A DNA stretch of 43,907 nt from Nostoc sp. S13 (GTDB lineage Bacteria > Cyanobacteriota > Cyanobacteriia > Cyanobacteriales > Nostocaceae). Within the stretch, counting starts at the first letter, position 1; each line of letters starts with the position of its first letter. Positions 24,949-34,914 of this stretch are shown here, piece by piece. The notes under the pieces were generated by a model, which saw only the letters and a program-made list of their open reading frames with translations, did not search any database and was not told the origin of the DNA. The stretch spans positions 1-43,907 of the forward strand of contig NZ_JAQYWQ010000052.1 of the NCBI RefSeq assembly GCF_029379315.1. Direction: 5' to 3'. The position numbers and the translations under genes were made by a program.

Positions 24949-25590
24949 TTAGATTGGAGATTGATCCTCGGTCGTTTGAGATTCATTTACTAGAGGATTG
25001 AGAACTACTTCATTAGCAACGCTATCAGGTTTACGGGCACGAATTGCTGGACGAGATCGCTTGTAACCTGCTCTTTCAGCTTTTTGGTGTTCGTAATCAA
25101 TTAATCTGCCATAATATTCGTGCTTGCTTAAATTCATCGACAAGAAAATATGCTGGCGGATATTACCAAAACCTTTGCGGTTAAAAAACTTTAATGCTGA
25201 AGTATTGGTGGGATCAGTGTCTACCAGCATAAACCGTGCCCCATCTTCAATCATCCGGGCGACGACTTTATCAACCAACTTGTCTGCTACTCCCCGACGC
25301 TGATACTTCGGATTAACTCCCAGCCATAAAATGTATCCGTAAGTCCAGGATGCTTTGGTGATGATGGTTCCCAAAATAAATCCTGCTAATTCTCCCTCTG
25401 TTTCAGCCACAAGGCAATATTCGGGATCGGTGTTGTAAAGTCCAATCACTTCCCATTCGTCCCAGGTGCGGTATAAATAAGGATATAAATCGCTGGTAAA
25501 TAACCCTTCTCCCAAGTGGTAAATGGGAGCAATGTCATCAATTCCTAATTCGCGAACATAAATTGCTTCAGTTTCATCAAAACTTGACAT
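24949..25590 (-). CDS. GNAT-family N-acetyltransferase
   Basis: 213 aa. The GNAT core covers about residues 10-150: YLYRTWDEWEVIGLYNTDPE, AGFILGTIITKASWTYGYIL, and the acetyl-CoA loop LGVNPKYQRRGVADKLV with the Q-R-x-G-x-A pattern, followed by DTDPTNTSALKFFNRKGF. The resemblance is to RimI/Ard1-like enzymes, but the acceptor substrate is unknown. A basic, disordered tail of about 50 residues follows the domain. Confidence 0.88.
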   Translation of the reverse strand: MSSFDETEAIYVRELGIDDIAPIYHLGEGLFTSDLYPYLYRTWDEWEVIGLYNTDPEYCLVAETEGELAGFILGTIITKASWTYGYILWLGVNPKYQRRGVADKLVDKVVARMIEDGARFMLVDTDPTNTSALKFFNRKGFGNIRQHIFLSMNLSKHEYYGRLIDYEHQKAERAGYKRSRPAIRARKPDSVANEVVLNPLVNESQTTEDQSPI

Positions 25591-25643
25591 AAATTTAGAA
25601 GTTGTGATTTATTAATACTCCTATTAGATTTTACAAACATCCC

Positions 25644-26474
25644 CTAATGTATAGGGTTGAGTGAGACTTCTTGAATGCTGTCAAAATTTGGCAATGAGTC
25701 TTTCACTGCTTCTTCAGTAGCTTGTGTGCGTAGTTTACCGTCGTAGGCATCGCACCGTTTGGCAAACTGACAATGATCACAGGTTTTGCTACCCTCCACC
25801 ACTTGCGGAAACTGCTGGTTATTTTGGTAATTTTCCAGCCAATTAGTTAACTGACTTAATAGTTGATTAAGTTTTTTTGCTGTTAGTGTGTGTTGAGCAG
25901 TATTGTAATTAAATTTAATATTTTGCGGTTTGCCCTCAGATTGGACAAACCAGTAAGTCATGGAAATCTTTTCTGGCAAATAGTCGCTAGTTTCTGCCAA
26001 TACATACAGATAAAGGCGTGTTTGCCAGTTGGATTCTAACTTGCGTTGATTGGGTGGTTTAGGATAAGTTTTCCAGTCGAGAATTTGCGCTTGTTGGTTA
26101 TCTGCAATCAATAAATCATAGACAACCGTCAGCAAATAATCCTGAACTTGCAGAGTCCGGTAGTGTTCACTTTCACGGAAAGTTTGATTATCAGATGCAG
26201 CCGTTAAAATTTCTGGGGCTGCATCGGCAAAACCTAGCATCCAACTTTGCAGTTGAGCATCTGCTTGCAGGAAACTATCAATTGGCAAACCCATTTCTCG
26301 CTGCTGCATTAGCAAGTGAAAACGACTACCCAAAGTTTGCCGTTCTTCTTGTTCTGGATTTGAAGGCGAATTGAGTTTTTCTAGATAGGTATGTTGAAAT
26401 TTACGCGGACAAGTTTCTAGTAAGTTCAGTTGTCCTTGAGAGAGTCGCAGGAGTTGAGTGAGAGTTGACAGCAT
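25644..26474 (-). CDS. PD-(D/E)XK nuclease of the RecB/Cas4-like superfamily
   Basis: 276 aa. It begins with the family-typical LSQGQLNLLETCPRKFQHTY, in which a lone Cys precedes the nuclease core. GSRFHLLMQ holds a conserved His, the acidic-lysine motif reads AQILDWKTY, and QTRLYLYVLAE follows. The C-terminus carries CDHCQFAKRC; with the first Cys these can ligate a 4Fe-4S cluster, as in Cas4 and AddB-type nucleases. A role in DNA repair or recombination is inferred. No Cas genes or CRISPR array are nearby. Confidence 0.88.
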   Translation of the reverse strand: MLSTLTQLLRLSQGQLNLLETCPRKFQHTYLEKLNSPSNPEQEERQTLGSRFHLLMQQREMGLPIDSFLQADAQLQSWMLGFADAAPEILTAASDNQTFRESEHYRTLQVQDYLLTVVYDLLIADNQQAQILDWKTYPKPPNQRKLESNWQTRLYLYVLAETSDYLPEKISMTYWFVQSEGKPQNIKFNYNTAQHTLTAKKLNQLLSQLTNWLENYQNNQQFPQVVEGSKTCDHCQFAKRCDAYDGKLRTQATEEAVKDSLPNFDSIQEVSLNPIH

Positions 26475-26577
26475 TCTTCTATTTTAGAAGCAAATTCTAA
26501 TCTGCAACTCACCTTTAGCAGACTATCTGTGAAAAACAGGTATTTTTCACTGCCTTCACAGATAGTTTTCATGTCCA

Positions 26578-26802
26578 CTACTTCAACTTATCATCATCTG
26601 TCTTATCTTGCTTATTGGGATCTCTAGTTTTTTCTTGGGACTTAATTGAGCCAAAGCTGTAGGCCATAACCATTTTAACTATGTCAAAATATGCTGGTTG
26701 ATTATCTTTGTTAACGATTGCCAAAGAGATTGACCCTGCCACTAAGATGACTAAAAGTGGCGAAAGTGTTTCTCCCCCAAAGCCGTTGCTATTGTTTGAC
26801 AT
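26578..26802 (-). CDS. Small single-span membrane protein
   Basis: 74 aa from the ATG ending at 26802, behind AGGAAAT; the frame is open further upstream but without a start-like context. One hydrophobic helix (LSPLLVILVAGSISLAIV) is followed by a charged, Lys/Asp-rich C-terminus, probably cytoplasmic. Family not recognised. It follows another small membrane protein on the same strand and both lie divergent to the large NB-ARC-WD40 gene. Confidence 0.55.
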   Translation of the reverse strand: MSNNSNGFGGETLSPLLVILVAGSISLAIVNKDNQPAYFDIVKMVMAYSFGSIKSQEKTRDPNKQDKTDDDKLK

Positions 26803-26917
26803 GATATAATTTCCTAGTGGGAAGCGTTGGGCTAACTTGCACTTAACCCAAGAAAGTTGATTAAACTTGACTACAAACCTAAAATTGCAATCTTGTTGCT
26901 GATAATTGAGTGAGGAA

Positions 26918-27157
26918 TCAACTCCAAGACTCAATTATCATGGCGATCGCAAATAGACAAAACAGAGATACTGCTATCTTCACAAACCATATCCATAGAC
27001 TTGTGGATAACAGCATCCCAACTATTGAGATAGCGCCAAAAACCTGAGATAAAACAAGAGCGATTGCTAAACCAAGCAGAGTCAGCAGAAAATACTTGAG
27101 TCCCTGACAAAACCACTTGAATAGTACATTTTCATCATCTTTGAGATTGATTTTCAT
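26918..27157 (-). CDS. Small two-span membrane protein
   Basis: 79 aa; starts MKINLKDDENVLFKWF after an AGGAC site. Two hydrophobic segments (about 22-42 and 45-75) cover most of the protein. Family not recognised. It is the first gene of a probable two-gene minus-strand unit; the spacer to the divergent NB-ARC-WD40 gene contains a long inverted repeat. Size and topology would fit a pore or anchor protein, but nothing in the sequence proves it. Confidence 0.6.
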   Translation of the reverse strand: MKINLKDDENVLFKWFCQGLKYFLLTLLGLAIALVLSQVFGAISIVGMLLSTSLWIWFVKIAVSLFCLFAIAMIIESWS

Positions 27158-27352
27158 AGTTTTTGTCCTGTTTTGAGAGTTAAATCTAAGCAGCAGTTAG
27201 GGCTACCTCGACTGTCCTAAAAAAAGAGCCAATACTTGAAAGCACGCAGCAGTCCTACCAAACCTGAATCAAGTTTGAATACCAACAACAGTGGTTTGGG
27301 TATTTACAAATGGGAAAAGTAAACTTTTAAATGTTGGATAATTGAACCTTAA

Positions 27353-27420
27353 GCTCACTAAGTTACACAATTAGCCTGGCTAAACTCACTTTTAAACCAT
27401 TTTAAAGTAACTTAGTGAGC
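27353..27420. promoter_or_regulatory. Inverted repeat in divergent promoter region
   Basis: gctcactaagttac (27353-27366) and gtaacttagtgagc (27407-27420) are perfect 14-base arms 40 bases apart; inside lies a second hairpin, cttttaaa/tttaaag (from 27389). It sits in the 413-bp spacer between the minus-strand membrane genes and the + NB-ARC-WD40 gene, where a dimeric regulator could bind or a cruciform or RNA hairpin could form. The rest of this spacer shows nothing else. Confidence 0.45.
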
Positions 27421-27570
27421 TAGTCAAGTAGAACTGAGAAAATTATTTAAAGATACTGACTCAACAACGCATTTTCATACCAGATAATAGTTCAAGTGTC
27501 AATCTGAGCAGATGATTTTCTCACCTAGTAAGCTAATATTGGAATGTAGGTAGTTTGTCATAATGTGTGT

Positions 27571-30500
27571 ATGAGTGAGATTCCCGAAGGTTTTCTTTCG
27601 ACTTTAGCCCAAAAACGGAGTGTGTCTAGCAGTGAGCTAGAGGTGTTATCACATGCTGTTGAAAACAAATCGCCAAATGCGATCGCTCAAGAATTGCATA
27701 TCAGCGCTGAGGCAGTACGCAAAAGATTGAGCGAGGTTTATAAAAAATTCCAAGTTAGTGGCAGTGGGCCTGGGAAACTCACCAAGTTACAGCAAATTAT
27801 TGAAAGTGAGTATCGCGCATCTTTAGTTACTGTGGAACCTATTGCCAACAATCACCACGATTGGGGCGAAGCACCTAGTATTCGTGGTGTCTTCTATGGA
27901 AGGAAAGCAGAACTGTCCACGCTTAAGAAGTGGATTGTTGATAATAAGTGCCGATTAGTAGCACTATTAGGCATGGGAGGAATTGGCAAAACTGCTTTGT
28001 CTGTGAAGTTAGCAGACGAGGTTCACAATAATTTTGAGTACCTGATTTGGCGAACTCTCCGTAATGCTCCACCTATCCAAGAAATATTGGCGAACCTGAT
28101 CCGATTTTTATCTGATCAGAAAGAAACTGATTTGCCAAAAACAATAGATGAGCGAATAACGCTGCTAATTGAATATTTCCGAAAGCGCCGTTGTCTTGTA
28201 GTGTTGGATAATGCAGAGACGATTTTGCAAGAAGGCGATCGCGCCGGAGATTATAGAGAAGGATATGAAGGTTATGGTCAGCTACTCAAACGGGTAGGAG
28301 AAGAACCTCATAAAAGCTGCTTAGTGCTAACTTCTCGCGAAAAACCCAAAGAATTTGCACCTTTAGAGGGAGAAGAATCACCAGTCAGAACATTCTCACT
28401 AGCCGGATTGGGAGAAATAGAAGGGCAAAAAATTCTTATAGACAAAGGTTTGTCTGATTTACCTACCAACGGGGCAAAACTGGTTAAGAATTATTCGGGT
28501 AATCCCTTGGCATTAAAGCTAGTCTCTGAGACAATCCGGGAATTATTTGGTGGTGATATCGCTGCTTTTTTAGATAAAGGAGAGATAATTTTTGGCGACA
28601 CCCGTGATTTATTAGATCAGCAGTTTGAGCGTACATCCAATCTAGAAAAAGAAATCATCTACTGGTTGGCAATTAAGCGTGAAGCAGTTTCACTAGAAGA
28701 TTTGCTAGATGATATTGTGCGTCTAGTGGCAAAAAGGGAATTACTGGAGGCATTAGAATCACTACGCAGGCGATCGCTAATTGAGAAAAGTGCTGCACTG
28801 TTCACGCTCCAACCTGTGGTGATGGAATACATCACTGACAAACTGGTTGAACAAGTCTGGCAAGAAATTACCAGTAGTGAAATTGCACTTTTTAATAGTC
28901 ATGCTTTGATAGGAGCTACTGCTAAAAATTATGTCAGAGATATCCAAATTCGCCTCATTCTTAAGCCAGTTGCCGAAAGGTTACTCAATATTTTTATAAC
29001 TCCAAAATATGTTGGAGACAAACTAACCCAAATTCTGGATAAACTGCGAGACAAATCTGGTGTCAAACGAGGATATGCAGGGGGTAATACTCTTAATTTG
29101 CTGTGTCAATTACAGGCCGATTTAAGTGGCTATGACTTTTCTTATCTAGCAGTTTCGCAAGCCTACTTGCAAGGTAAAAATTTGCACGATCTCAATTTCG
29201 CTTACTCAGACTTATCTAAATCAATTTTTACAGAAACCTTCGGGAGTATCTTATCGGTGACATTTAGCCCCGATGGTAAATTTTTGGCTACAGGTGATGC
29301 TAATGGTAAAGTTCGTTTGTGGAACTTTGATGGCAAACAAATTTTCACTTGTAAAGGGCATACTAGGCGGGTATGGTCAGTTGTGTTCAGTCCCGATAGT
29401 AAGACCTTAGCGAGTGGCAGTGACGATAAAACAGTAAGATTATGGGACGTTTGCACTGGTAAATGCCTTAAAACCTTGCAAGGACACACTAATTGGATCT
29501 GGTCAGTGTCTTTCAGCCCAGATGGTAAAATCTTAGCGAGTGGTAGTAATGACCAAACAATAAAACTGTGGAATATCAACTCTGGTGAATGCCTGAAAAC
29601 CTTTCAGGAACATACTAGTCGGGTAAATTCTGTAGTTTTCAGCCCAGATGGCAAGCTAGTGGCAAGTGGCAGTGAAGACGAAACAGTGAAACTGTGGGAT
29701 GTCAACTCTGGTAAATGCCTGAAAACCTTGCAAGAACACACCAATTGGGTTTGGTCAGTGGCTTTCAGTCCAGATGGCAAGCTACTTGCAAGTGGTAGTG
29801 AAGACAAAACAGTGAAACTGTGGGATGTCAACTCTGGTAAATGCCTGAAAACCTTGCAAGAACACACCAATTGGGTTTGGTCAGTGGCTTTCAGTCCAGA
29901 TGGCAAGCTACTTGCAAGTAGTAGTGATGACCAAACAGTAAGATTATGGGATATCAACTCTGGTAAATGTCTGAAAGCTTTGCAAGGCTATACCAATTGG
30001 GTCAGGTCAGTGGCTTTCAGTCCAGATGGCAAGCTACTGGCAAGTGGCAGTGAAGACCAGACAGTGAAACTGTGGGATGTCAACTCTGGTGAATGCCTAA
30101 AAACTCTGCACGAGCATATTAGTAGAGTTAGCTCAATTGTTTTTAGTCCCGATAGCAAAACCTTAGCCAGCGCTAGCGAAGACCAAACAGTAAGACTGTG
30201 GGATGTCCAATCTGGCAACTGCTTGAAAGTTTTGTGGGGTCATACTAATTGGATTTGGTCAGTAGCTTTCAGTCCAGATGGCAATATTCTCGCTAGTAGC
30301 TGCGAAGACAAAACAGTGAAACTGTGGGATGTCCAATCTGGTGAATGCCTAAAAACTTTGCATGGGAAAACCTTTTGGATTTGGTCAATAGCTTTCAGTC
30401 CAGATGGCAAGCTACTGGCAAGTGGCGGTGACGAGAAAAGAGTGAGACTGTGGGATGTCAACTCTGGTAAACCCCTAAAAGCTTTAGATGAAGAACATAC

Positions 30501-30981
30501 CAATTGGGTTAGGTCAGTAGCTTTCAGTCCGAATGGTCAAATATTGGCTACTGGCAGTGAAGACCAAACAGTGAGACTGTGGAATGTCGAATCTGGTAAA
30601 TGCTTAGAAGTTTTGCAAGGGCATACTAACTGGGTCAGGTCAGTTATTTTCAGTCCAGATGGCAAGTTACTGGCAAGTGGTAGTGACGATAAAACAGCCA
30701 AACTGTGGAATCTCAGTGAAGGAAAATCGCTGAAAACTTTACAGGGACACTCTCTGGAAGTATTGTCAGTGGTCTTTAGTCCAGATGGTCAAACCCTAGC
30801 CAGTGGTAGCCAAGATGAGACAATTAAGCTTTGGGATGTATTGACGGGTGAGTGCCTAAAAACACTGCGATCGCCACGACCCTACGAAGGCATGAATATC
30901 ACCGGGGTTACAGGCTTAACCGCAGCGCAGTTAGTGACGCTGAAAGCTTTAGGGGCAGTGGAAGATGGAGAGCAAAAATAA
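27571..30981 (+). CDS. HTH-NB-ARC-WD40 STAND protein
   Basis: 1136 aa from ATG 27571 (GTG 27565 would add two residues). Parts in order: an N-terminal LuxR-like helix-turn-helix of the kind seen in cyanobacterial STAND and vMAP proteins (about 20-80; [20 protein letters not shown] then [18 protein letters not shown]); NB-ARC ATPase with Walker [10 protein letters not shown] (about 134-142) and Walker [10 protein letters not shown]; a winged-helix/arm region; a few pentapeptide-like repeats ([20 protein letters not shown]); 13 WD40 blades of 42 aa (about 555-1100); and a short tail ([20 protein letters not shown]). It is a signal-sensing oligomerising switch; partner and ligand are unknown. 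Adjacent blades are near-identical at DNA level. Confidence 0.92.
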   Translation: MSEIPEGFLSTLAQKRSVSSSELEVLSHAVENKSPNAIAQELHISAEAVRKRLSEVYKKFQVSGSGPGKLTKLQQIIESEYRASLVTVEPIANNHHDWGEAPSIRGVFYGRKAELSTLKKWIVDNKCRLVALLGMGGIGKTALSVKLADEVHNNFEYLIWRTLRNAPPIQEILANLIRFLSDQKETDLPKTIDERITLLIEYFRKRRCLVVLDNAETILQEGDRAGDYREGYEGYGQLLKRVGEEPHKSCLVLTSREKPKEFAPLEGEESPVRTFSLAGLGEIEGQKILIDKGLSDLPTNGAKLVKNYSGNPLALKLVSETIRELFGGDIAAFLDKGEIIFGDTRDLLDQQFERTSNLEKEIIYWLAIKREAVSLEDLLDDIVRLVAKRELLEALESLRRRSLIEKSAALFTLQPVVMEYITDKLVEQVWQEITSSEIALFNSHALIGATAKNYVRDIQIRLILKPVAERLLNIFITPKYVGDKLTQILDKLRDKSGVKRGYAGGNTLNLLCQLQADLSGYDFSYLAVSQAYLQGKNLHDLNFAYSDLSKSIFTETFGSILSVTFSPDGKFLATGDANGKVRLWNFDGKQIFTCKGHTRRVWSVVFSPDSKTLASGSDDKTVRLWDVCTGKCLKTLQGHTNWIWSVSFSPDGKILASGSNDQTIKLWNINSGECLKTFQEHTSRVNSVVFSPDGKLVASGSEDETVKLWDVNSGKCLKTLQEHTNWVWSVAFSPDGKLLASGSEDKTVKLWDVNSGKCLKTLQEHTNWVWSVAFSPDGKLLASSSDDQTVRLWDINSGKCLKALQGYTNWVRSVAFSPDGKLLASGSEDQTVKLWDVNSGECLKTLHEHISRVSSIVFSPDSKTLASASEDQTVRLWDVQSGNCLKVLWGHTNWIWSVAFSPDGNILASSCEDKTVKLWDVQSGECLKTLHGKTFWIWSIAFSPDGKLLASGGDEKRVRLWDVNSGKPLKALDEEHTNWVRSVAFSPNGQILATGSEDQTVRLWNVESGKCLEVLQGHTNWVRSVIFSPDGKLLASGSDDKTAKLWNLSEGKSLKTLQGHSLEVLSVVFSPDGQTLASGSQDETIKLWDVLTGECLKTLRSPRPYEGMNITGVTGLTAAQLVTLKALGAVEDGEQK
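29682..29924 (+). repeat. Near-perfect 126-bp tandem duplication in WD40 blades
   Basis: 29682-29798 is repeated without change at 29808-29924 (period 126, one 42-aa blade). Other blades differ by scattered substitutions, so blade copying is recent and ongoing. Confidence 0.9.
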
Positions 30982-31029
30982 AAGGTAAAAGAATGAATTT
31001 TGCCGAGTTCCTTCATCCTTTTACCTTTT
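30980..31029. terminator. Terminator between convergent genes
   Basis: aaaaggtaaaag (30980-30991) pairs with cttttacctttt (31018-31029), followed by more T. It overlaps the stop codon of the NB-ARC-WD40 gene and faces the minus-strand gene ending at 31045. Confidence 0.8.
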
Positions 31030-31044
31030 TTATGTACCTGATGC

Positions 31045-31248
31045 TTATTTCATGTTAGCCCTTGCGTCCTTAACTGCGGCAAAGAAAAATAATCCGGTGA
31101 GTGGAATGCTCAATGCCAGGATAATTGCCGTGGCTTGGACGCCCAAATCTGGTTGTCCGTAACTGAGTTCAAAAATCGAACCGACAGCTGCGATCGCACT
31201 TACACACGAACCACCCAGAAATAAACCGCTTTTTGGAGTTAAATACAC
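31045..31248 (-). CDS. Small two-span membrane protein downstream of def
   Basis: 67 aa. Hydrophobic helices at about 7-27 and 37-58 are separated by a short polar loop (SYGQPDLGVQ); the tail is KDARANMK. It begins 10 bases after the def stop, so it is the second gene of that operon. Function unknown; it is recalled as a conserved cyanobacterial hypothetical type rather than a named family. Confidence 0.65.
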   Translation of the reverse strand: MYLTPKSGLFLGGSCVSAIAAVGSIFELSYGQPDLGVQATAIILALSIPLTGLFFFAAVKDARANMK

Positions 31249-31258
31249 TACTAGCCCC

Positions 31259-31822
31259 CTATGCTATTGGTTTCACCGCTTGATACGAGAAGCCATTCTT
31301 AGATAGCTCCTGGACTAAAGTCAAGGAGTTTTCTACACGGTCTACAAATACCACGCCGTTCAGGTGATCCATCTCGTGCTGAATGCAGCGTCCTAAGAGG
31401 TCATTAGCTTTTAATGTCCGGGGACGACCGTACTCGTCTTTATAGGCAATTTCCACGACTTCGGGGCGCTTCACGTTTTGGAATACATTGGGAATGCTCA
31501 AGCATCCTTCTTCGGCAACAGAGATGTCGCGGCTGACTTGTTTAATGGTGGGGTTAATCAACACCAACGGCTGATTAGCTGCGTTCTCTGGTTCCAGGTC
31601 GATGACAATTAGTTGTTTATGAATTCCCACTTGGGGTGCAGCCAAACCAATGCCATCTTTACTGTACATAGTTTGCAGCATTTCGCGCACCAGTTGACGG
31701 AGTTCGTCATCTACTTTAGAAATCCGCTTTGCAGCTTGACGCAGCACGCGATCGCCTAAATAATGAAGCTCCAAAGGTGGATTTTTTAACTTTTTTTTCT
31801 CTACGGCAATTTCAGAGGGCAT
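31259..31822 (-). CDS. def: Peptide deformylase
   Basis: 187 aa from the ATG ending at 31822 (a TTG three codons earlier is possible). All three catalytic motifs are present: GIGLAAPQVG, EEGCLSIP (metal-ligand Cys) and QHEMDHLNG (two metal-ligand His and the catalytic Glu). It removes the N-formyl group from nascent proteins. The N-terminal extension of about 20 residues is usual in cyanobacteria. It is first in an operon with a small membrane protein. Confidence 0.96.
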   Translation of the reverse strand: MPSEIAVEKKKLKNPPLELHYLGDRVLRQAAKRISKVDDELRQLVREMLQTMYSKDGIGLAAPQVGIHKQLIVIDLEPENAANQPLVLINPTIKQVSRDISVAEEGCLSIPNVFQNVKRPEVVEIAYKDEYGRPRTLKANDLLGRCIQHEMDHLNGVVFVDRVENSLTLVQELSKNGFSYQAVKPIA

Positions 31823-31896
31823 GAGTCTCAATGGCTAGATGGTGAAAATTCCTACTACTTCAATTCTATCAATCTTAGTGGTGGTCAGTTGTAATG

Positions 31897-31959
31897 GAGT
31901 GCTGAGTGCTGAGTTATGAGTTATGAGTTATGAGTTATGAGTTATGAATTATAAGTTAT
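31897..31959. repeat. Heptamer tandem repeat (GAGTTAT)
   Basis: Two gagtgct-type units then six or more gagttat units, decaying to gaattat and aagttat. It lies directly before the 164-bp inverted-repeat element. Confidence 0.9.
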
Positions 31960-31963
31960 CAAA

Positions 31964-32127
31964 CAGAATTCAGGAGTCAGTCGCCAGAATTCACTTGGGT
32001 ATTTTGTGCGACTGGTGGATGAATAAACGGCGTTTTTGCACCCCCACCAAATTTTCTTGTTTTGTGGTCAACAAGAAAGTGGCGGGTCTGAATCCCCCAC
32101 TGATTGCATTCTGACTCCTGAATTCTG
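31964..32127. repeat. 164-bp element with 17-bp terminal inverted repeats
   Basis: cagaattcaggagtcag (31964-31980) is the perfect reverse complement of 32111-32127. The interior has no open frame of note and carries further short inverted segments. Size and ends suggest a miniature transposon (MITE). It sits 42 bp before the ftsX start, so it may supply or disturb its promoter. Confidence 0.75.
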
Positions 32128-32169
32128 ACGAATGTATTCTTCTTCAAAAATTTTTGACTGGGGTGATGT

Positions 32170-33072
32170 GTGTTTAAATCTCTAACGAAACTTGACTATC
32201 TGCTCAAAGAAACTTTCCTCGGTTTATTGCGGGGAGGTTGGATGAATTGGGCAGCTATAAGTACTGTGACGGTGTTACTGTTTTTATTTGGCTTGAGTTT
32301 GCAAACCTCTTGGCAAGTCGAAAAACTCCTCTACCAGTTCGGTAGCCAGCTAGAAGTATCAGTTTTTCTCGAACCGGATACGCAAGTTGAAAGCATTCAG
32401 CCACTGATCGCAAAAATGTCAGAGGTGACGGCGATACAAACGATTACCAAAGAGGAAGCTTGGACTAAGTTAGTTAAGGAAATGAGAATTTCTGATATTC
32501 AGGGGGCTACCCAGGAGCTAGGTGAGAATCCTCTGGTTGATGAGATGAAGGTGAAAGCGCGTAATTCTCAAGTTGTACCAACCTTAGCAACGCAGTTGGC
32601 TAAGTTACCAGGAGTTGAGACGGTGCAGTATGTCGATGAAGCAGTCAAACGTATTGCCCAGTTGCACCAAGGTCTGAACTGGATTACTTTAACAATTACG
32701 ATTATTCTAACTTTAAGTGCGATCGCAGTGACTACTACCACAATTCGGCTGATTGTCATGGCGCGAAGCCAGGAAATTGAAATTATGCAACTAGTGGGAG
32801 CAACTTCTGCATGGATTTACCTCCCGTTTATTTTACAAGGAACTACCTTTGGCTTAGTTGGTGGTGCGATCGCTTGGAGTTTCATTTCTGTGATTCAACA
32901 GTTTCTCGGTAAGTTGCTAGTCAATCAACCGGAATTTATCCAAGTCATCACTAACAAAGTGCAACTCACTCCAGCAGAAATTTTATTATTGCCCCTGATT
33001 CTCTTGAGCTTCGGTGCAGCAGTAGGATTAATGGGGAGCTTATTTGCTGTCCGACGTTTTGCTAAAGGTTAG
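32170..33072 (+). CDS. ftsX: Cell-division protein FtsX (ABC-type permease)
   Basis: 300 aa with a GTG start. An N-terminal helix (about 25-48), an extracytoplasmic domain ([27 protein letters not shown]) and three further helices (about 172-195, 217-240, 272-296) give the FtsX topology; the segment [16 protein letters not shown] is the family's coupling region. With FtsE it controls septal peptidoglycan hydrolases from the inner membrane. ftsE is not in this window. The stop is followed at once by a heptamer array. Confidence 0.93.
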   Translation: MFKSLTKLDYLLKETFLGLLRGGWMNWAAISTVTVLLFLFGLSLQTSWQVEKLLYQFGSQLEVSVFLEPDTQVESIQPLIAKMSEVTAIQTITKEEAWTKLVKEMRISDIQGATQELGENPLVDEMKVKARNSQVVPTLATQLAKLPGVETVQYVDEAVKRIAQLHQGLNWITLTITIILTLSAIAVTTTTIRLIVMARSQEIEIMQLVGATSAWIYLPFILQGTTFGLVGGAIAWSFISVIQQFLGKLLVNQPEFIQVITNKVQLTPAEILLLPLILLSFGAAVGLMGSLFAVRRFAKG

Positions 33073-33184
33073 GCATTGGGCATTGGGCATTGGGCATTGG
33101 GCATTGGGCATTGGGCATTGGGCATTGGGAATTGGGCATTGGGAATTGGGCATTGGGCATTGGGCATTGGGCATTGGGCATGGG
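33072..33184 (+). repeat. Heptamer tandem repeat (GGGCATT)
   Basis: About 16 units of gggcatt with a few gggaatt variants. The array is open in several frames on both strands and generates false N-terminal extensions such as (GIGHWAL)n on the downstream gene. Same unit as at 7135-7202. Confidence 0.95.
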
Positions 33185-33211
33185 TGGGTAAAGACAAAGG
33201 AAGAAATGGCT

Positions 33212-34018
33212 ATGAAATCGCAATGGGAATGTTTTTTGCAGAATCTCGGTGTTTGGGAAGGTTCATTTACCAATTTTTCTCCTCAAGGGACACTTCTGAA
33301 GGATACTCCTAGCCGTCTTTCCCTAGAAGATTTGAACAATAAGCAGACAGTGCGCCTAACTCTGAGCCGTTCGGGACAAGATGTAATCAGAGAATTTAAT
33401 TCTGTGGGAGGGGGTCTGTTGTTTTTTGAAAATGGTTCATTTTCTGAAGGTTTAATTCAGCTAGGGCCATTTTCCGAATTTGGGGCAGAACTTGCTTTGG
33501 TTCATGAAAATCGGCGCTTGCGTCTGGTACAACTGTTTGATCAGACCGGTCAGCTAAAGGAACTAGTTCTAATTCGAGAACATCTAGCTGGAACCCCAGT
33601 AACAGAACGTCCACCCTTGCAGATAGATGACTTGTTGGGAGAATGGCTTGGGCAAGCAGTGACAATATATCGAGATTTGCGATCGCCTGATACTTACTCT
33701 ACAACCTTAAAACTACAACTTGATGATGCTAGGCGATTAATTCAAAGTACTTCTTTTGCAGAACGTACAATTACCTCAACTGCTACCATCAAAGACCCGA
33801 TTATTCTCTTTGATCAAGATCCCCAAAAGCTGGTGCAAGTATTACTTTTACCAGATGGCGCTTCTGCAACTTCTCCTCTCAAGGTGCAGTTACGTCAACC
33901 CTTATTTCTGGAAGTGGGTTGGTTAATTCAGCCAAATCTGCGCCAACGGATGATTCGCAGCTACAACGAGAAAGGCGAATGGGTTAGTCTGACATTAGTT
34001 AGTGAAAAAAGAGTGTAA
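33212..34018 (+). CDS. DUF3598 family protein
   Basis: 268 aa from ATG 33212, eight bases after AAGGAAG. The upstream open frame is heptamer-repeat translation and is rejected; ATG 33206 is too close to the site. It starts [20 protein letters not shown] and continues with a lipocalin-like, beta-rich sequence ([37 protein letters not shown]). DUF3598 proteins are confined mostly to cyanobacteria and plants; function unknown. Predicted soluble. Confidence 0.85.
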   Translation: MKSQWECFLQNLGVWEGSFTNFSPQGTLLKDTPSRLSLEDLNNKQTVRLTLSRSGQDVIREFNSVGGGLLFFENGSFSEGLIQLGPFSEFGAELALVHENRRLRLVQLFDQTGQLKELVLIREHLAGTPVTERPPLQIDDLLGEWLGQAVTIYRDLRSPDTYSTTLKLQLDDARRLIQSTSFAERTITSTATIKDPIILFDQDPQKLVQVLLLPDGASATSPLKVQLRQPLFLEVGWLIQPNLRQRMIRSYNEKGEWVSLTLVSEKRV

Positions 34019-34029
34019 GGAAACCTTAA

Positions 34030-34593
34030 ATGGTACAGACCCCTTCTAAACCCTTGACTCTAAGTGAATTTCTGGATCTGCCAGAGACAGAACCTGCCAG
34101 TGAATACATTGATGGACGTATCATCCAAAAACCGATGCCGCAAGGAGAACACAGCGCAATTCAAACCGAGTTAGCACCTGCAATTAACTTGGTCGTTAAA
34201 CCCAAACAAATTGCGCGGGCTTTTTGTGAGCTTCGTTGTACATTTGGTAATCGCTCAATTGTGCCTGACATTTCCGTGTTTATGTGGGACAGAATTCCCC
34301 GCAAAGAAAATGGTGGGGTTGCTAACGTTTTCTCGATCGCCCCAGATTGGACAATTGAAATTCTATCTCCTGATCAAAGTCAAACTAAAGTTACGAAGAA
34401 TATTCTGCATTGCCTGAAGCATGAAACTCAGATGGGATGGCTGATTGATCCTAAAGAACAATCTGTGTTTGTCTACTTGCCAGATCAACCAACCACTTTT
34501 TACGAAGAACTAGGAACACAATTACCAGTGCCAGAATTTGCTAAAGATTTCAGCCTAACAGTAGAAGGTTTATTTAGCTGGTTGCTGGGGTAA
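34030..34593 (+). CDS. Uma2-family (DUF820) putative endonuclease, second copy
   Basis: 187 aa, starting 11 bp after the DUF3598 stop. It has the same blocks as the protein at 15683: ELRCTFGNRSIVPDISVF, WTIEILSPDQSQTKV and QMGWLIDPKEQSVFVYLP. The PD-(D/E)XK-like fold suggests nuclease activity. The two copies are paralogues rather than a recent duplication, since the DNA is well diverged. Confidence 0.88.
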   Translation: MVQTPSKPLTLSEFLDLPETEPASEYIDGRIIQKPMPQGEHSAIQTELAPAINLVVKPKQIARAFCELRCTFGNRSIVPDISVFMWDRIPRKENGGVANVFSIAPDWTIEILSPDQSQTKVTKNILHCLKHETQMGWLIDPKEQSVFVYLPDQPTTFYEELGTQLPVPEFAKDFSLTVEGLFSWLLG

Positions 34594-34914
34594 CTGTAGT
34601 TCTACCATCTTCTCAGCAATAATCTCAAGCTAACCGATCGCATTATATCGTGAGACATTACACCCAACTTTCCTTGGAGATCAGACTTGATCGTTCCAAT
34701 AAAAACCCCTGGTTAACTACCAGGGGTAATGCAAGTCAGTACTTTTTTCGCATGGAATGTACGTTACTCGAATACCATAGCAAGCGTCTAATTTACAGAT
34801 ATGCCATTTTGCCAAACAAAAAAAGCCCTACAGTATTTGTTAGATCAGAGCAAAAATAAACTTTTGCAAGAACTCTAGGTAAAATACATAAGCTTTACCT
34901 TCTTCTTCAACATC
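34594..34914. other. Spacer before aroC with one hairpin
   Basis: acccctgg (34705-34712) pairs with ccaggggt (34720-34727), with an A-run before it (a T-run on the minus strand), so it looks terminator-like for minus-strand transcription. A 69-codon + frame at 34650 overlaps this hairpin and shows no protein-like composition; it is not annotated. The aroC promoter must lie in the final 150 bases. Confidence 0.5.

Noticed and set aside
33044..33211. Upstream extension of the DUF3598 gene overlapping ftsX, plus other-frame and minus-strand frames here
   Set aside because: All are translations of the GGGCATT array; the real start has a Shine-Dalgarno sequence at 33196-33203.
34650..34859. 69-codon + frame before aroC
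   Set aside because: It crosses a terminator-like hairpin and has no recognisable protein signature.
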